A stretch of DNA of 27,907 nucleotides from an uncultured Bacteroidales bacterium. Lineage in GTDB: Bacteria > Bacteroidota > Bacteroidia > Bacteroidales > Marinilabiliaceae. The stretch covers positions 1-27,907 of the forward strand of contig CAKUVM010000022.1 of NCBI GenBank assembly GCA_934699135.1, in the 5' to 3' direction. Below, in pieces: positions 15,007 through 22,970 of the stretch (position 1 is its first letter; each line of letters starts with the position of its first letter). Under the pieces are notes generated by a model. It ran no database searches and had not been told where the DNA came from. It saw only the letters and a list, made by a program, of their open reading frames with translations. Position numbers and translations under genes: made by a program.

Positions 15007-16227
15007 ATGGCAATTTGGGCAAGACTAATGCGCCAGGCCGTACGCGAAGTTTTCACCGGCTTGGCTATGGCACTGGCCGTGGCGTCAGTGCCGCATGAGG
15101 CCTGCGCCCAGATGAGCGGCACCAACCCCCAGGTGCCGGACTACATATATGCCCGCCGTATGGAGCGCCTAGATCAGCAAAGCCCGATAACGTTGGAGTA
15201 TAACACGCAAGTGCGCGCCTACATTGACGTTTACCTTGAGCGCAGGCGCGACCATTTGGCCAACATATTGGGCCGAGCGGAACTATACTTCCCTATCTTT
15301 GAGGAATATTTGAGCAAATATAACTTGCCGCAAGAGCTCAAATATTTGGCGGTCATAGAGAGCGCGCTAGACCCCAAGGCCAAGTCGAAATCCGGCGCCA
15401 TGGGGCTGTGGCAGTTCCTTTACCACGCCGGGCTGATGATGGACCTGAAAGTGACAAGTTATGAAGACGAGCGGTGTGACGTGCGCAAAAGCACCGACGC
15501 CGCTTGCCGCTACCTCAAATACCTCTTTCAAAACCTCGGAGACTGGCAGTTGGCCCTGGCGGCATACAATGGCGGGCTGGGCCAAGTGCAAAAGGCGCAG
15601 GAAAGGGCCGGCGGCGGCAAGAAGACATTTTGGGAGCTATCTCCCTACCTCACGGCCGAGATGCGCTCCTACGTGCCGGCGTTCATTGCCGTAAACTACG
15701 TGATGAACTACTATCAGATGCACAACGTGACGCCCGCAAAACCAGACTTCACCATCTCTGACGTAGACACGGTATACGTCAACATGAGCCTCTCGTTTGA
15801 CCAGATAGGCCGTGCCGCGGGGGTGAAGCGCGAGGTGCTGCAACAGCTCAACCCGCAATATGTCAAAGACTTCATCCCATATGACGACACGCCCAAGCGG
15901 CTCACTTTGCCGCGCAACAACGTGAGCCGGTTCCTGCGCTATGAGAGGCTGCTTCGCCCCGACGCGGCACCGGACCTCACGGGCTACTTCGGCGTCATCC
16001 GCATTGAGCGAGACACCATAACGCACATTGTCTCCAAAGGCGAATACCTTCATAAGATTGCCATGCAATACAAGACCACGGCGGCAGACATCATGGCGTG
16101 GAACAGCATGGAGACCAAAGACATAAAGATTGGCCAACGCCTCACCATATACTACGACCGCGAGATTTCGCCCTACTTCTTTGTGGTAGAAGAGCAAGCC
16201 AAGAACAGAAAAACAACATCAAGATGA
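15007..16227 (+). CDS. MltD-like lytic transglycosylase with LysM
   Basis: Exported enzyme that cleaves peptidoglycan glycan strands with formation of anhydro-muramic ends. A signal peptide covers about residues 1-35 (ACAQ). The SLT domain spans about 85-230. VIESALDPKAKSKSGAMGLWQF holds the catalytic Glu118, and LALAAYNGGLGQVQKA is the second SLT hallmark. A linker of about 100 residues with a LysM-like unit (VNMSLSFDQIGRAAGV) leads to a clear C-terminal LysM at about 337-382 (HIVSKGEYLHKIAMQY), as in MltD. The final TGA overlaps the ATG of the next gene (ATGA), which indicates coupled translation. Confidence 0.9.
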   Translation: MAIWARLMRQAVREVFTGLAMALAVASVPHEACAQMSGTNPQVPDYIYARRMERLDQQSPITLEYNTQVRAYIDVYLERRRDHLANILGRAELYFPIFEEYLSKYNLPQELKYLAVIESALDPKAKSKSGAMGLWQFLYHAGLMMDLKVTSYEDERCDVRKSTDAACRYLKYLFQNLGDWQLALAAYNGGLGQVQKAQERAGGGKKTFWELSPYLTAEMRSYVPAFIAVNYVMNYYQMHNVTPAKPDFTISDVDTVYVNMSLSFDQIGRAAGVKREVLQQLNPQYVKDFIPYDDTPKRLTLPRNNVSRFLRYERLLRPDAAPDLTGYFGVIRIERDTITHIVSKGEYLHKIAMQYKTTAADIMAWNSMETKDIKIGQRLTIYYDREISPYFFVVEEQAKNRKTTSR

Positions 16228-17246
16228 AAAAGCTGAAAACGGTGGCCGCCCTCCTCATGGGCGCGGCCATGCTCCTGACGGGGTGTGAGAAAGCCGCAAA
16301 AAAGGCTTTCAAGCCAGACATCACAGGCAAAGCCGGTGAAGTGCTGGTGGTTATGAATGACAAACTGAAGAACGACACCGTGGGCGCGCTGCTGCACCAC
16401 ATGCTAGACGACAACTACGCAGGCCTGCCCACCGACGAGCCTATATTTGAGATGCACACCGTGGCGCCGCCATTTTTTGACTACTCTATGCACAAGCTGC
16501 GCAACTTGGTGGTGGTCAACGTGGCAGACACGGTGACGACGGACACGCTCGCGTTTTGCAAAGACGTGTGGGCGCAGCCGCAGTCTGTGATCTACGTCAA
16601 CGCCGCCAACGCCGATGGCGCGGCGGCCGTCTTGCGGCGCAACCACATCCGCGTCATATCTTTCTTCGTCAAGGCGGAGCGCGACAGGCTCATAGACTAC
16701 TATATGAAGCACGTCAACGCCAACCTTATGGCCGAGCTTCACAAAAAGTGGGACGTGTCTTTGTGCATACCCAACGAGTATGACAAATGCAAGCCCAACA
16801 ATCCGGACCAGATTTCATGGTTCATGTGCGACACGCGCGACTTCCAAGACGGACTGGTTGTGTACACGTTCCCGTACACTGGGCCGGGATGCGTGAGCCG
16901 CGAGAGCCTCCTGGCGCGTCGAGACAGCATCCTGCGCGCCAACATAGGCGGCCCCCAGGGCTCCGTCATGTGCACCGAGCGGCGCGCGGGGATAGACGAT
17001 GAGATAGTATTCCGGCAGGGCACATATAACGGCGCTTTCGTGAGCGAGCTGCGCGGCCTCTGGAGGCTGGACAACTACCCGATGGGAGGGCCGTTCCTGA
17101 TGAGAGCCGTTGTGGACGAGGCCAAGAGCCGCGTCATCGTAATGGACGGCTACGTCTACTACCCCGCAAGGGAGCAAAAAAGAAACCACATACGTTCTCT
17201 GGAGGCCATCATGTACACCCTCCGGCTGGACAACAACAAAAAATAA
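16224..17246 (+). CDS. DUF4837 family lipoprotein
   Basis: Lipoprotein of a Bacteroidota family of unknown function. The signal peptide ends in LLTGC, with lipidated Cys21. The remaining 320 residues form a soluble domain with the family's features: GKAGEVLVVMNDK near the N-terminus, RNLVVVNV, WAQPQSVIYV and a late GLWRLDNYPMGGPF. The start ATG overlaps the preceding transglycosylase stop by 4 bp, and pdxA follows after 14 bp. The tight link with a cell-wall lytic enzyme suggests an envelope role, but this is inference. I start at 16224 although the frame is open further upstream, because the signal peptide begins here. Confidence 0.88.
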   Translation: MKKLKTVAALLMGAAMLLTGCEKAAKKAFKPDITGKAGEVLVVMNDKLKNDTVGALLHHMLDDNYAGLPTDEPIFEMHTVAPPFFDYSMHKLRNLVVVNVADTVTTDTLAFCKDVWAQPQSVIYVNAANADGAAAVLRRNHIRVISFFVKAERDRLIDYYMKHVNANLMAELHKKWDVSLCIPNEYDKCKPNNPDQISWFMCDTRDFQDGLVVYTFPYTGPGCVSRESLLARRDSILRANIGGPQGSVMCTERRAGIDDEIVFRQGTYNGAFVSELRGLWRLDNYPMGGPFLMRAVVDEAKSRVIVMDGYVYYPAREQKRNHIRSLEAIMYTLRLDNNKK

Positions 17247-17260
17247 GATACCCCGACAAT

Positions 17261-18307
17261 ATGAAAATTGGCATAACGCAGGGAGACGTCAACGGCATTG
17301 GCTACGAAGTCATCATGAAAGCCCTCCAAGACACAGAGATAATTGATGACCTCATTCCCATAATCTACGGCTCGCCCAAGGCCGCGGCCTACCACCGCAA
17401 GGCCCTGAACATAGCGCAGTTCAGTCTCAACAACATCAACACGCCCGAGGAGGCGCACCCAAAGAGGGTGAACATCTTGACGTGCGGAGACGACAACATA
17501 AAGGTGGAGCTTGGCAAATCGTCTCAAGCCGCCGGCATGGCCGCTTTCGAAGCCCTCGAAACAGCTGTGCGCGATTTGAGCGACGGCAAGATTGACGCCG
17601 TGGTGACCGCGCCAATCAACAAAAAGAACATACAGAACGAGAACTTCCACTTCCCCGGCCATACTGAATATCTGGAGCAGGCCGCGCAGGCCCCGGCCCT
17701 CATGCTTCTGGTGGCTGGCAAGCTGCGCGTGGGCGTCGTGGCCGGGCATGTGCCCATCTGCCAAGTGGCCCAATACATTACGCAAGACAGAATATTGAGC
17801 AAGTTGAGGATCTTGAACCGCTCGCTGCGCCAAGACTTTAACATAGACGGGCCGCGCATTGCCGTCTTGGGCCTCAACCCACACTCGGGAGACCATGGGT
17901 TGCTGGGCTCGGAAGAGGAGACCATAATTGGCCCTGCCATAGAGAAAGCGCAGGCCGAGGGCATTTGCGCCATGGGGCCTTACCCCGCCGACGGCCTCTT
18001 CGGCTCCGACTCGCTCGGCAAGTTCGACGCCATCCTGGCCATGTATCATGACCAGGGACTCGCCCCTTTCAAGGCGTTGGCCTTCACGTCCGGCGTGAAC
18101 TTCACGGCAGGCCTACCCATTGTGCGCACATCGCCCGACCATGGCACGGCCTACGACATTGCTGGGCAAGGCAAAGCGGACCCCACGTCCATGCGCGAGG
18201 CCATATATCTGGCCATGGACATTGTCCGCAACAGGCGGATAAACCAAGAGTTGGAAGCCAACAAGCTGACAACCACGGTTGAGACTCGCACAGAGCGCAA
18301 CGCCTAA
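17261..18307 (+). CDS. pdxA: 4-hydroxythreonine-4-phosphate dehydrogenase
   Basis: Cytoplasmic NAD-dependent enzyme of the DXP-dependent vitamin B6 pathway, oxidising 4-phosphohydroxythreonine. Conserved parts are GITQGDVNGIGYEV at the N-terminus, TAPINKKNI, FPGHTEYL with His134 (substrate), and the metal-binding histidines His163 (AGHVPI), His208 (LNPHSGDHG) and His263 (AMYHDQGLAPFK). The motif FTSGVNFTAGLPIVRTSPDHGTAYDIAG is intact. At 348 aa it has the usual length. It follows the DUF4837 gene by 14 bp; a strong hairpin lies after its stop. Confidence 0.96.
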   Translation: MKIGITQGDVNGIGYEVIMKALQDTEIIDDLIPIIYGSPKAAAYHRKALNIAQFSLNNINTPEEAHPKRVNILTCGDDNIKVELGKSSQAAGMAAFEALETAVRDLSDGKIDAVVTAPINKKNIQNENFHFPGHTEYLEQAAQAPALMLLVAGKLRVGVVAGHVPICQVAQYITQDRILSKLRILNRSLRQDFNIDGPRIAVLGLNPHSGDHGLLGSEEETIIGPAIEKAQAEGICAMGPYPADGLFGSDSLGKFDAILAMYHDQGLAPFKALAFTSGVNFTAGLPIVRTSPDHGTAYDIAGQGKADPTSMREAIYLAMDIVRNRRINQELEANKLTTTVETRTERNA

Positions 18308-18326
18308 GCGGGGCGTACAAAGAATT

Positions 18327-18366
18327 GGCGGACGGATGACACGCTGGGCGCGGCCATTCGTCCGCC
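18327..18366 (+). other. Strong stem-loop between pdxA and gluQ
   Basis: GGCGGACGGATG (18327-18338) pairs with CATTCGTCCGCC (18355-18366) over 12 bp with one G-T, around a 16-base GC-rich loop. There is no T-run. It ends 17 bp before the chosen gluQ ATG, so it could be a processing or attenuation site in a shared transcript. Confidence 0.55.
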
Positions 18367-18383
18367 TGTTGCGTCAAGAAAAG

Positions 18384-19346
18384 ATGGATAAAAACAATAT
18401 GGTGGTTGGGCGTTTTGCGCCGTCACCGAGCGGACGCATGCACCTCGGCAACATTTTTGCCGCTCTAATGAGCTATGCGTCAGCCAAGAGCAAAGGCGGC
18501 AGATGGGTGCTGCGGATTGAGGATCTGGACAGGCAGCGATGCCGGCCGGAATATTCTGAACAAATTGTGGATGACTTGTTGTGGCTTGGGCTGAAGCCCG
18601 ATGAAGGCCCAGGGGCGGATGCCGTTGGCGGCCACGGGCCATACTATCAAAGCCAACGAGACGACATATATGCGACCGCCTTCGAACGACTGCGGTCGCA
18701 AGGGCTGCTCTATGAGTGTTTCTGCCGCAGGCAAGACCTCACGGCAGCCTCGGCACCACACGCGTCAGACGGTCACACAATCTATGCCCTCACTTGCCTG
18801 GGCCTGTCGGAGAGCCTGAAAGAGCAATTGAGGCGTGAACGCAAACCGGCTTGGCGTCTGCACCTGCCCAACAAGACGTCGTCCTTTACAGACCTTCACT
18901 ATGGGCCGCAAGAAGCCAACCTGGCGAAAGACCGCGGCGACTTCATTGTCCGCCGCTCAGACAGTAACTTCGCGTATCAGCTGGCCGTGGTGACAGACGA
19001 CGCCCTGATGGGCGTGAATGAGGTGGTCCGAGCCAGGGACCTTATGGCTGCATCGCACGAGCAATCGTTTCTGCTCCGGGCCTTAGGCCAAGAGCCTCCC
19101 TCCTACTGTCACTTTCCCCTGCTGCTGTCTCCAGACGGGGCGAGGCTGAGCAAGCGAGACCGCTCATTGGCCATGGACAAGATAAGGGAACGCGTGAAAC
19201 CTGTGGAACTCATAGGCCTGATGGCGTGGCTCACAAAGGTTCAGAGTTCGTGGAGGCCTATGAGCCTTGACGACTTCATCGGCAAATTTCGTTGGGAGAA
19301 AGTTCCGCTTGACGACATAACGGTAGATGCCGCCTCACTATTTTGA
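18384..19346 (+). CDS. gluQ: Glutamyl-Q tRNA(Asp) synthetase
   Basis: Truncated GluRS-like enzyme that activates glutamate and attaches it to the queuosine base of tRNA(Asp). The catalytic core has GRFAPSPSGRMHLGN (HIGH-type, His20) and ARLSKRD in place of KMSKS. The zinc ligands of GluQ are present as Cys112-Phe-Cys114 and Tyr134-xxx-Cys138 (CxC and YxxxC). There is no anticodon-binding domain; at 320 aa the length fits GluQ. ATG 18384 is chosen: further upstream starts run back into pdxA or the hairpin, while ATG 18399 is also possible. The stop overlaps that of the convergent transporter gene by 9 bp. Confidence 0.9.
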   Translation: MDKNNMVVGRFAPSPSGRMHLGNIFAALMSYASAKSKGGRWVLRIEDLDRQRCRPEYSEQIVDDLLWLGLKPDEGPGADAVGGHGPYYQSQRDDIYATAFERLRSQGLLYECFCRRQDLTAASAPHASDGHTIYALTCLGLSESLKEQLRRERKPAWRLHLPNKTSSFTDLHYGPQEANLAKDRGDFIVRRSDSNFAYQLAVVTDDALMGVNEVVRARDLMAASHEQSFLLRALGQEPPSYCHFPLLLSPDGARLSKRDRSLAMDKIRERVKPVELIGLMAWLTKVQSSWRPMSLDDFIGKFRWEKVPLDDITVDAASLF

Positions 19347-20303
19347 CTCCGGAAGAATGGCTTTCCGCCCATCATACTGACGTATCTCAATGGCGTTCAC
19401 AATGTTCTGCCACAAGATATAACACCCCGCGCCAATGCTGGCCTCAGGGGTGAGATATACATAGGCCACCCAAATGGCCAATGCCGTGTTTTTCTGAAAC
19501 ATTCCTTGCCCACAGCACACCTCCCGCCCAAGCCTCCTGCCCAATGAGCGGCCAACCGCCAATTGCGCCAGGCAAGCCGCTAACGATGCCAGCGCAATGA
19601 CCAGGATGAACGCTGCGGAAGACTGGGAGTGAACCATATTCTTGACCGTTATGCCAGATGTTATGGTGAGAGACAAGCTCCAACTGTAAAATGCCAGATC
19701 CGGGTAGCGCACAATGAACGCATAAAGACGGCTCACGCAGTGCCGCACAAGCCACCCCAAGGCCAAGGGCAGCAACAACACCACAGCCAACTTGCTCAAT
19801 ATCGCCCCAAAGGCGGCAAGGAACGTAGCTCCAGTGCCACTTTCCAACAGCGGGAAAACAGCAGGGATGGAAACGGAGGCCACGACGCTAGACACAAGCG
19901 TGAAAGTTGTCATCCCGTTAAGGTCGCCCCCAAGCTTCGAGGTCACTACCGGCGCGGCCGCCGCACAAGGGGCAATGACGCACGTGAGCAACACCTCAGC
20001 CACAAGCTTCACACCGCGACAAGAACCACCAACGACCACCACAAAGCCACACAAGACCGCCACAAAGGCGAACTGCGCCAAAAGCAAAACCAGATGCCAC
20101 CACTGCGGACGCATCTTGTGGAAATCGACCTTTGCGAAGGTCAGGAAGAGCGTCAGGAAAACAAAAAACGGGAAGATGGCGTCAAAAACTGGGCCCAAAA
20201 CGTCCGCAGCCGCGGCAAGCCGCGGACTAAAGCCAAAAATCAGATAGACGACAGCACCGAAGCAGATGGCCACGAGCAGAGTCCACCGCCTCACAAAATT
20301 CAA
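19338..20303 (-). CDS. SBF-like (bile acid:sodium symporter family) membrane transporter
   Basis: Inner-membrane protein with about 9-10 hydrophobic segments, resembling the SBF/BASS fold. The C-terminal segment GMFQKNTALAIWVAYVYLTPEASIGAGCYILWQNIVN resembles the conserved GxxNxxLA region of the family. A central APCAAAAPVVTSKLGGD segment may correspond to the first crossover motif. Substrate is unknown; distant members move bile acids, pantoate or arsenite. No ATG begins at the right place. I choose TTG at 20303, which gives 321 aa and starts 20 bp after the preceding gene; an ATG at 20369 would overlap that gene by 46 bp. It is the last gene of a minus-strand group, and its TAG overlaps the end of gluQ by 9 bp. 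Confidence 0.72.
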   Translation of the reverse strand: MNFVRRWTLLVAICFGAVVYLIFGFSPRLAAAADVLGPVFDAIFPFFVFLTLFLTFAKVDFHKMRPQWWHLVLLLAQFAFVAVLCGFVVVVGGSCRGVKLVAEVLLTCVIAPCAAAAPVVTSKLGGDLNGMTTFTLVSSVVASVSIPAVFPLLESGTGATFLAAFGAILSKLAVVLLLPLALGWLVRHCVSRLYAFIVRYPDLAFYSWSLSLTITSGITVKNMVHSQSSAAFILVIALASLAACLAQLAVGRSLGRRLGREVCCGQGMFQKNTALAIWVAYVYLTPEASIGAGCYILWQNIVNAIEIRQYDGRKAILPESK

Positions 20304-20323
20304 GATCAGCCCCACGCCGCAGA

Positions 20324-21055
20324 CTACAACAAAGCCACCAAGACGATGAGCCCCAACGTGACACTGCAACCAATTATGGACGCAGCCACGGTAAAAGGCT
20401 TGTTCTTGCCATCGTCTTTATACACATAGCCCGGCACCTGCGTAGAGGCATCATACTCAACCTTTTGGGCAGTCTCCAAATCAGCGGTCATGTACTTGCC
20501 GTCGTCTTCCTTATAAAATAGTTTGTTGGGTTGGCCAAGCCCGGCCACCACCGCGGACTTCTTCTCTTTGAGCGTGGCCATAAGATTGAGCAGCACCTTG
20601 TTGGCTCCGCCGCCCTGCTCCAAATCTGGAGTCTCCTGGGGATATACCTCCTCGCCTCCTGCCTCATTCACAATGGTATAGCCCAACGGCACACCATTGT
20701 AGGCCACCAAGACAAGCCCCACGGGCCTCTTGCCCAGCCGCAAGACTATCGACGAGTCGATTCCCTCTACCGTGGGCACGTATCGCTTGGCCATATAGAC
20801 CTCCGCCCCGCCCTCAACCTTCATTTTCAGGCTATGAGGGAGGTAAGAGTTGACCCTTTCCCACTTTCGCAACAGCCTTTTGGCCATCGCGTCCGTTTCT
20901 TTGGCTATATATGAGCGCGCCGCACGATCAATCACGGTATCTACAGCAAAAGGAGACTGCGCCGCCGCTTCCAGCGCAGACAATGATGAGAGGAAAGTGA
21001 AAACGGCCACGCACATCGCGAGCCAGGGGGATGCGAATGAAACTTTTTTCTTCAT
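20324..21055 (-). CDS. Uncharacterised exported protein with C-terminal membrane anchor
   Basis: I do not recognise this 243-aa protein. Residues 1-33 form a signal peptide (core MCVAVFTFLSSLSALEAAA, then Gln). The soluble part, about 34-215, has Lys/Arg-rich helices (RLLRKWERVNSYLPHSLKM) and then a mixed region with Gly-Gly-rich turns. Residues about 220-243 are a single hydrophobic segment reaching the C-terminus. This fits a protein held in the inner membrane by its tail with the body outside. It sits between two polytopic membrane proteins on the same strand, 59 bp and 20 bp away, so all three may act together; this is inference from position only. Confidence 0.72.
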   Translation of the reverse strand: MKKKVSFASPWLAMCVAVFTFLSSLSALEAAAQSPFAVDTVIDRAARSYIAKETDAMAKRLLRKWERVNSYLPHSLKMKVEGGAEVYMAKRYVPTVEGIDSSIVLRLGKRPVGLVLVAYNGVPLGYTIVNEAGGEEVYPQETPDLEQGGGANKVLLNLMATLKEKKSAVVAGLGQPNKLFYKEDDGKYMTADLETAQKVEYDASTQVPGYVYKDDGKNKPFTVAASIIGCSVTLGLIVLVALL

Positions 21056-21114
21056 TTATACACTATACTCTGTTAGGTCTTTAACGACCGCGAGCCGAAA
21101 AACGTTTCACCCCC

Positions 21115-22077
21115 TCATGCTTTTTCACGCGGAAAGAGCATATAGGGAAGCGAGGATGCCACAATGGCGTAGGCCGCGCCCAAGGCCACCTGGAAAGGGT
21201 AGGTCCACACGGCCTCGCCGTGCGTCAGCAGAGCCAACAGAGCCACCGAGACAGCTGGCGCGTAAGCCTTTCGGAAGAGATAGAAAATCAACAGCATTGC
21301 CGCCGTTGCGCATAGGCCGGCAGGGACAAGGCCATAGCCCAAAGAGCAGAATATGATGACGGACACGGAACCCACGGCCGCACCAAAAACGAGCATAAAA
21401 AGCACCTGCCAAGGACGCGAGCGGAACCCGCTGCCGCCCAAGGCGAACTCTACTAACGTGACAATCAGCGGGGGCGCGGCCACAAAAAGCCAACCCGACG
21501 CCCACCCCGCCACCACCGGCGGCACAATGCAAAGCGACAAGACCAGCCACTCGCGCACGCCGCCAGCCACAGGAGAATCAGCAGGAGCCGCCACGAGGGG
21601 CATCCTGTACCGCCTAACCCCCGCAGCCTCAAGCAACCACTGGATGGCCAAAACAGTCACCACGGACGAGGCCACGACACCCACATAGACCCACGACGAG
21701 ATGCCCAAAAGCGCAGGCAAAAGACCCGCCGAAAACGCAGGGGACAAGAACGCACGGCAAAAGAAAAGCAAAATGCCAATAAGGAGAAACACGAATGGCG
21801 GAGTAGCGAGACGCAAAACGAAGTCGACCCCATCCAGACTTGTCAAGACCACCTGCGGCAAGACACCAATGGCCGCCGAGACAGTCATGACCACAACGCA
21901 CATGACCTTGCTGACGCGCCACACTGCCTTGTCAAGCAACAAGAGGCCAACGGCCAACGCGCCCAGCTCGGGGAAAATGGCAACCTCATCTCTCACCACC
22001 GCCCACACGGCCAACATGGCCGCCACAACAGCCACGGCGGCTACCGCCCTAAAAAAGTCTTGTCTCGATCCGTTCAT
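21115..22077 (-). CDS. Uncharacterised polytopic inner-membrane protein
   Basis: A 320-aa protein with about 9-10 hydrophobic segments and very short loops; no known family is certain. Two parts have similar character: the N-terminal half, with FRAVAAVAVVAAMLAVWAVV, and a C-terminal half beginning near residue 170. The end (AYAPAVSVALLALLTHGEAVW, then YPFQVALGAAYAIV) recalls HPP-type or aromatic-acid-exporter-like membrane proteins, but only weakly. ATG 22077 is chosen; the frame is open 63 bp further upstream, into the thrH terminator. Since the thrH terminator lies 34 bp upstream, its own promoter must be very close or the terminator leaky. It heads the minus-strand trio. Confidence 0.68.
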   Translation of the reverse strand: MNGSRQDFFRAVAAVAVVAAMLAVWAVVRDEVAIFPELGALAVGLLLLDKAVWRVSKVMCVVVMTVSAAIGVLPQVVLTSLDGVDFVLRLATPPFVFLLIGILLFFCRAFLSPAFSAGLLPALLGISSWVYVGVVASSVVTVLAIQWLLEAAGVRRYRMPLVAAPADSPVAGGVREWLVLSLCIVPPVVAGWASGWLFVAAPPLIVTLVEFALGGSGFRSRPWQVLFMLVFGAAVGSVSVIIFCSLGYGLVPAGLCATAAMLLIFYLFRKAYAPAVSVALLALLTHGEAVWTYPFQVALGAAYAIVASSLPYMLFPREKA

Positions 22078-22111
22078 AGAAAAGTCAGCTGAAAAGGCCA
22101 CAGCCTTTGTG

Positions 22112-22149
22112 AAAAAAACTTTGGCGCACACACGGGGCATGCGCCAAAG
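22112..22149 (-). terminator. Intrinsic terminator of thrH
   Basis: On the minus strand CTTTGGCGCA (22149-22140) and TGCGCCAAAG (22128-22119) form a perfect 10-bp stem with an 11-base loop, followed by seven T. A second small palindrome, AAAGGC/GCCTTT, lies just after at 22093-22108. Confidence 0.9.
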
Positions 22150-22188
22150 GCTAGATTACGGCTCTATTATGTTATGAGAGGGAAGCGA

Positions 22189-22794
22189 CTACTTGGTCAC
22201 AATATCCACAAGTCTATTTTTCAACTCGTTGATATCCGTCACAACGGGATATTGCGGGTAGTCCGCTTTCACATTGTCTGGCGGGCAGAAGAGGATGCCC
22301 TTGTCGGCGGCCTCGAGCATGGTCACGTCATTGTAAGAGTCGCCAAAAGCCACCACGTCATACTTCAAGCTCTTGAACGCCTCCACCGTCTTGCGCTTTG
22401 GGTCAGGCTGGCGCAGACGGTAGTTCACAATGCGGCCCTTGGCATCGGTCTCCAGGCTATGGCACAGCAAGAAAGGATTCTCCAGCTTATCCATGAGCGG
22501 CTGGGCGAACTCCACGAAAGTGTCGCTCACGATGGCGAAACGAGCCAGTCTGCGAATTTCGCGGACAAACTCCAAGGCGCCAGGCAGCGGGTCAAGAGTG
22601 CCGATAACCTCCTGAATGTCACGGAGCGTAAGGTGATGCTCGTCAAGGATGCGGAGGCGCATCTTCATAAGCTCGTCATAGTCCTTAATGTCCCTGGTGG
22701 TGAGCTTTAGCTCCTCAATGCCAGTCTTCTTAGCCACGTTGACCCATATTTCGGGGACGAACACGCCCTCAAGGTCGGCACAAATAATCCACAT
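22189..22794 (-). CDS. thrH: Bifunctional phosphoserine phosphatase/homoserine phosphotransferase
   Basis: HAD-superfamily cytoplasmic enzyme that dephosphorylates phosphoserine and can transfer the phosphate to homoserine, linking serine and threonine pathways. The first HAD motif is DLEG, with nucleophile Asp7 and Glu9, as in ThrH rather than the usual DxD. Further matches to ThrH are VPEIWVNVAKKTGIEEL, TTRDIKDYDELM, IVSDTFVEFAQPLM, LRQPDPKRKTVEAFKSL and the last HAD motif GDSYND. ATG 22794 is chosen because it begins the first HAD strand; an upstream start would run across the promoter. It has 201 aa, its own promoter and terminator, and so is a one-gene unit. Confidence 0.93.
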   Translation of the reverse strand: MWIICADLEGVFVPEIWVNVAKKTGIEELKLTTRDIKDYDELMKMRLRILDEHHLTLRDIQEVIGTLDPLPGALEFVREIRRLARFAIVSDTFVEFAQPLMDKLENPFLLCHSLETDAKGRIVNYRLRQPDPKRKTVEAFKSLKYDVVAFGDSYNDVTMLEAADKGILFCPPDNVKADYPQYPVVTDINELKNRLVDIVTK

Positions 22795-22818
22795 TTTGTT
22801 TGTTTTTGCGTTGCGCTG

Positions 22819-22849
22819 CAAAGTTAGCCTTTTATGTCAATTGCGCAAC
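22819..22849 (-). promoter_or_regulatory. Bacteroides-type promoter for thrH
   Basis: On the minus strand GTTG (22849-22846), a 19-bp spacer and a perfect TAACTTTG (22826-22819) lie 24 bp before the thrH ATG. Confidence 0.75.
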
Positions 22850-22883
22850 GAAGCGCTAGGGATAAAAGCCACGGCGGCTTGAT

Positions 22884-22915
22884 GTTGCATTTTTATCATT
22901 GTTAACTTATATTTG
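22884..22915 (+). promoter_or_regulatory. Bacteroides-type promoter for the secreted protein gene
   Basis: GTTG (22884-22887), a 20-bp spacer and TATATTTG (22908-22915) match the consensus in sequence and spacing, 55 bp before ATG 22971. It diverges from the thrH promoter across a gap of 34 bp. Confidence 0.75.
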
Positions 22916-22970
22916 CTAGCGAAAGAGAGAGACGCGGCGTGCAAAAGCCGCACGAAAAAAGAAAGACACC

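Noticed and set aside
19629..20429. Long plus-strand open frame (266 codons) opposite the SBF-like gene
   Set aside because: It is the complement of a clearly hydrophobic, membrane-type frame and translates to a His/Arg/Gln-rich sequence typical of antisense shadows.
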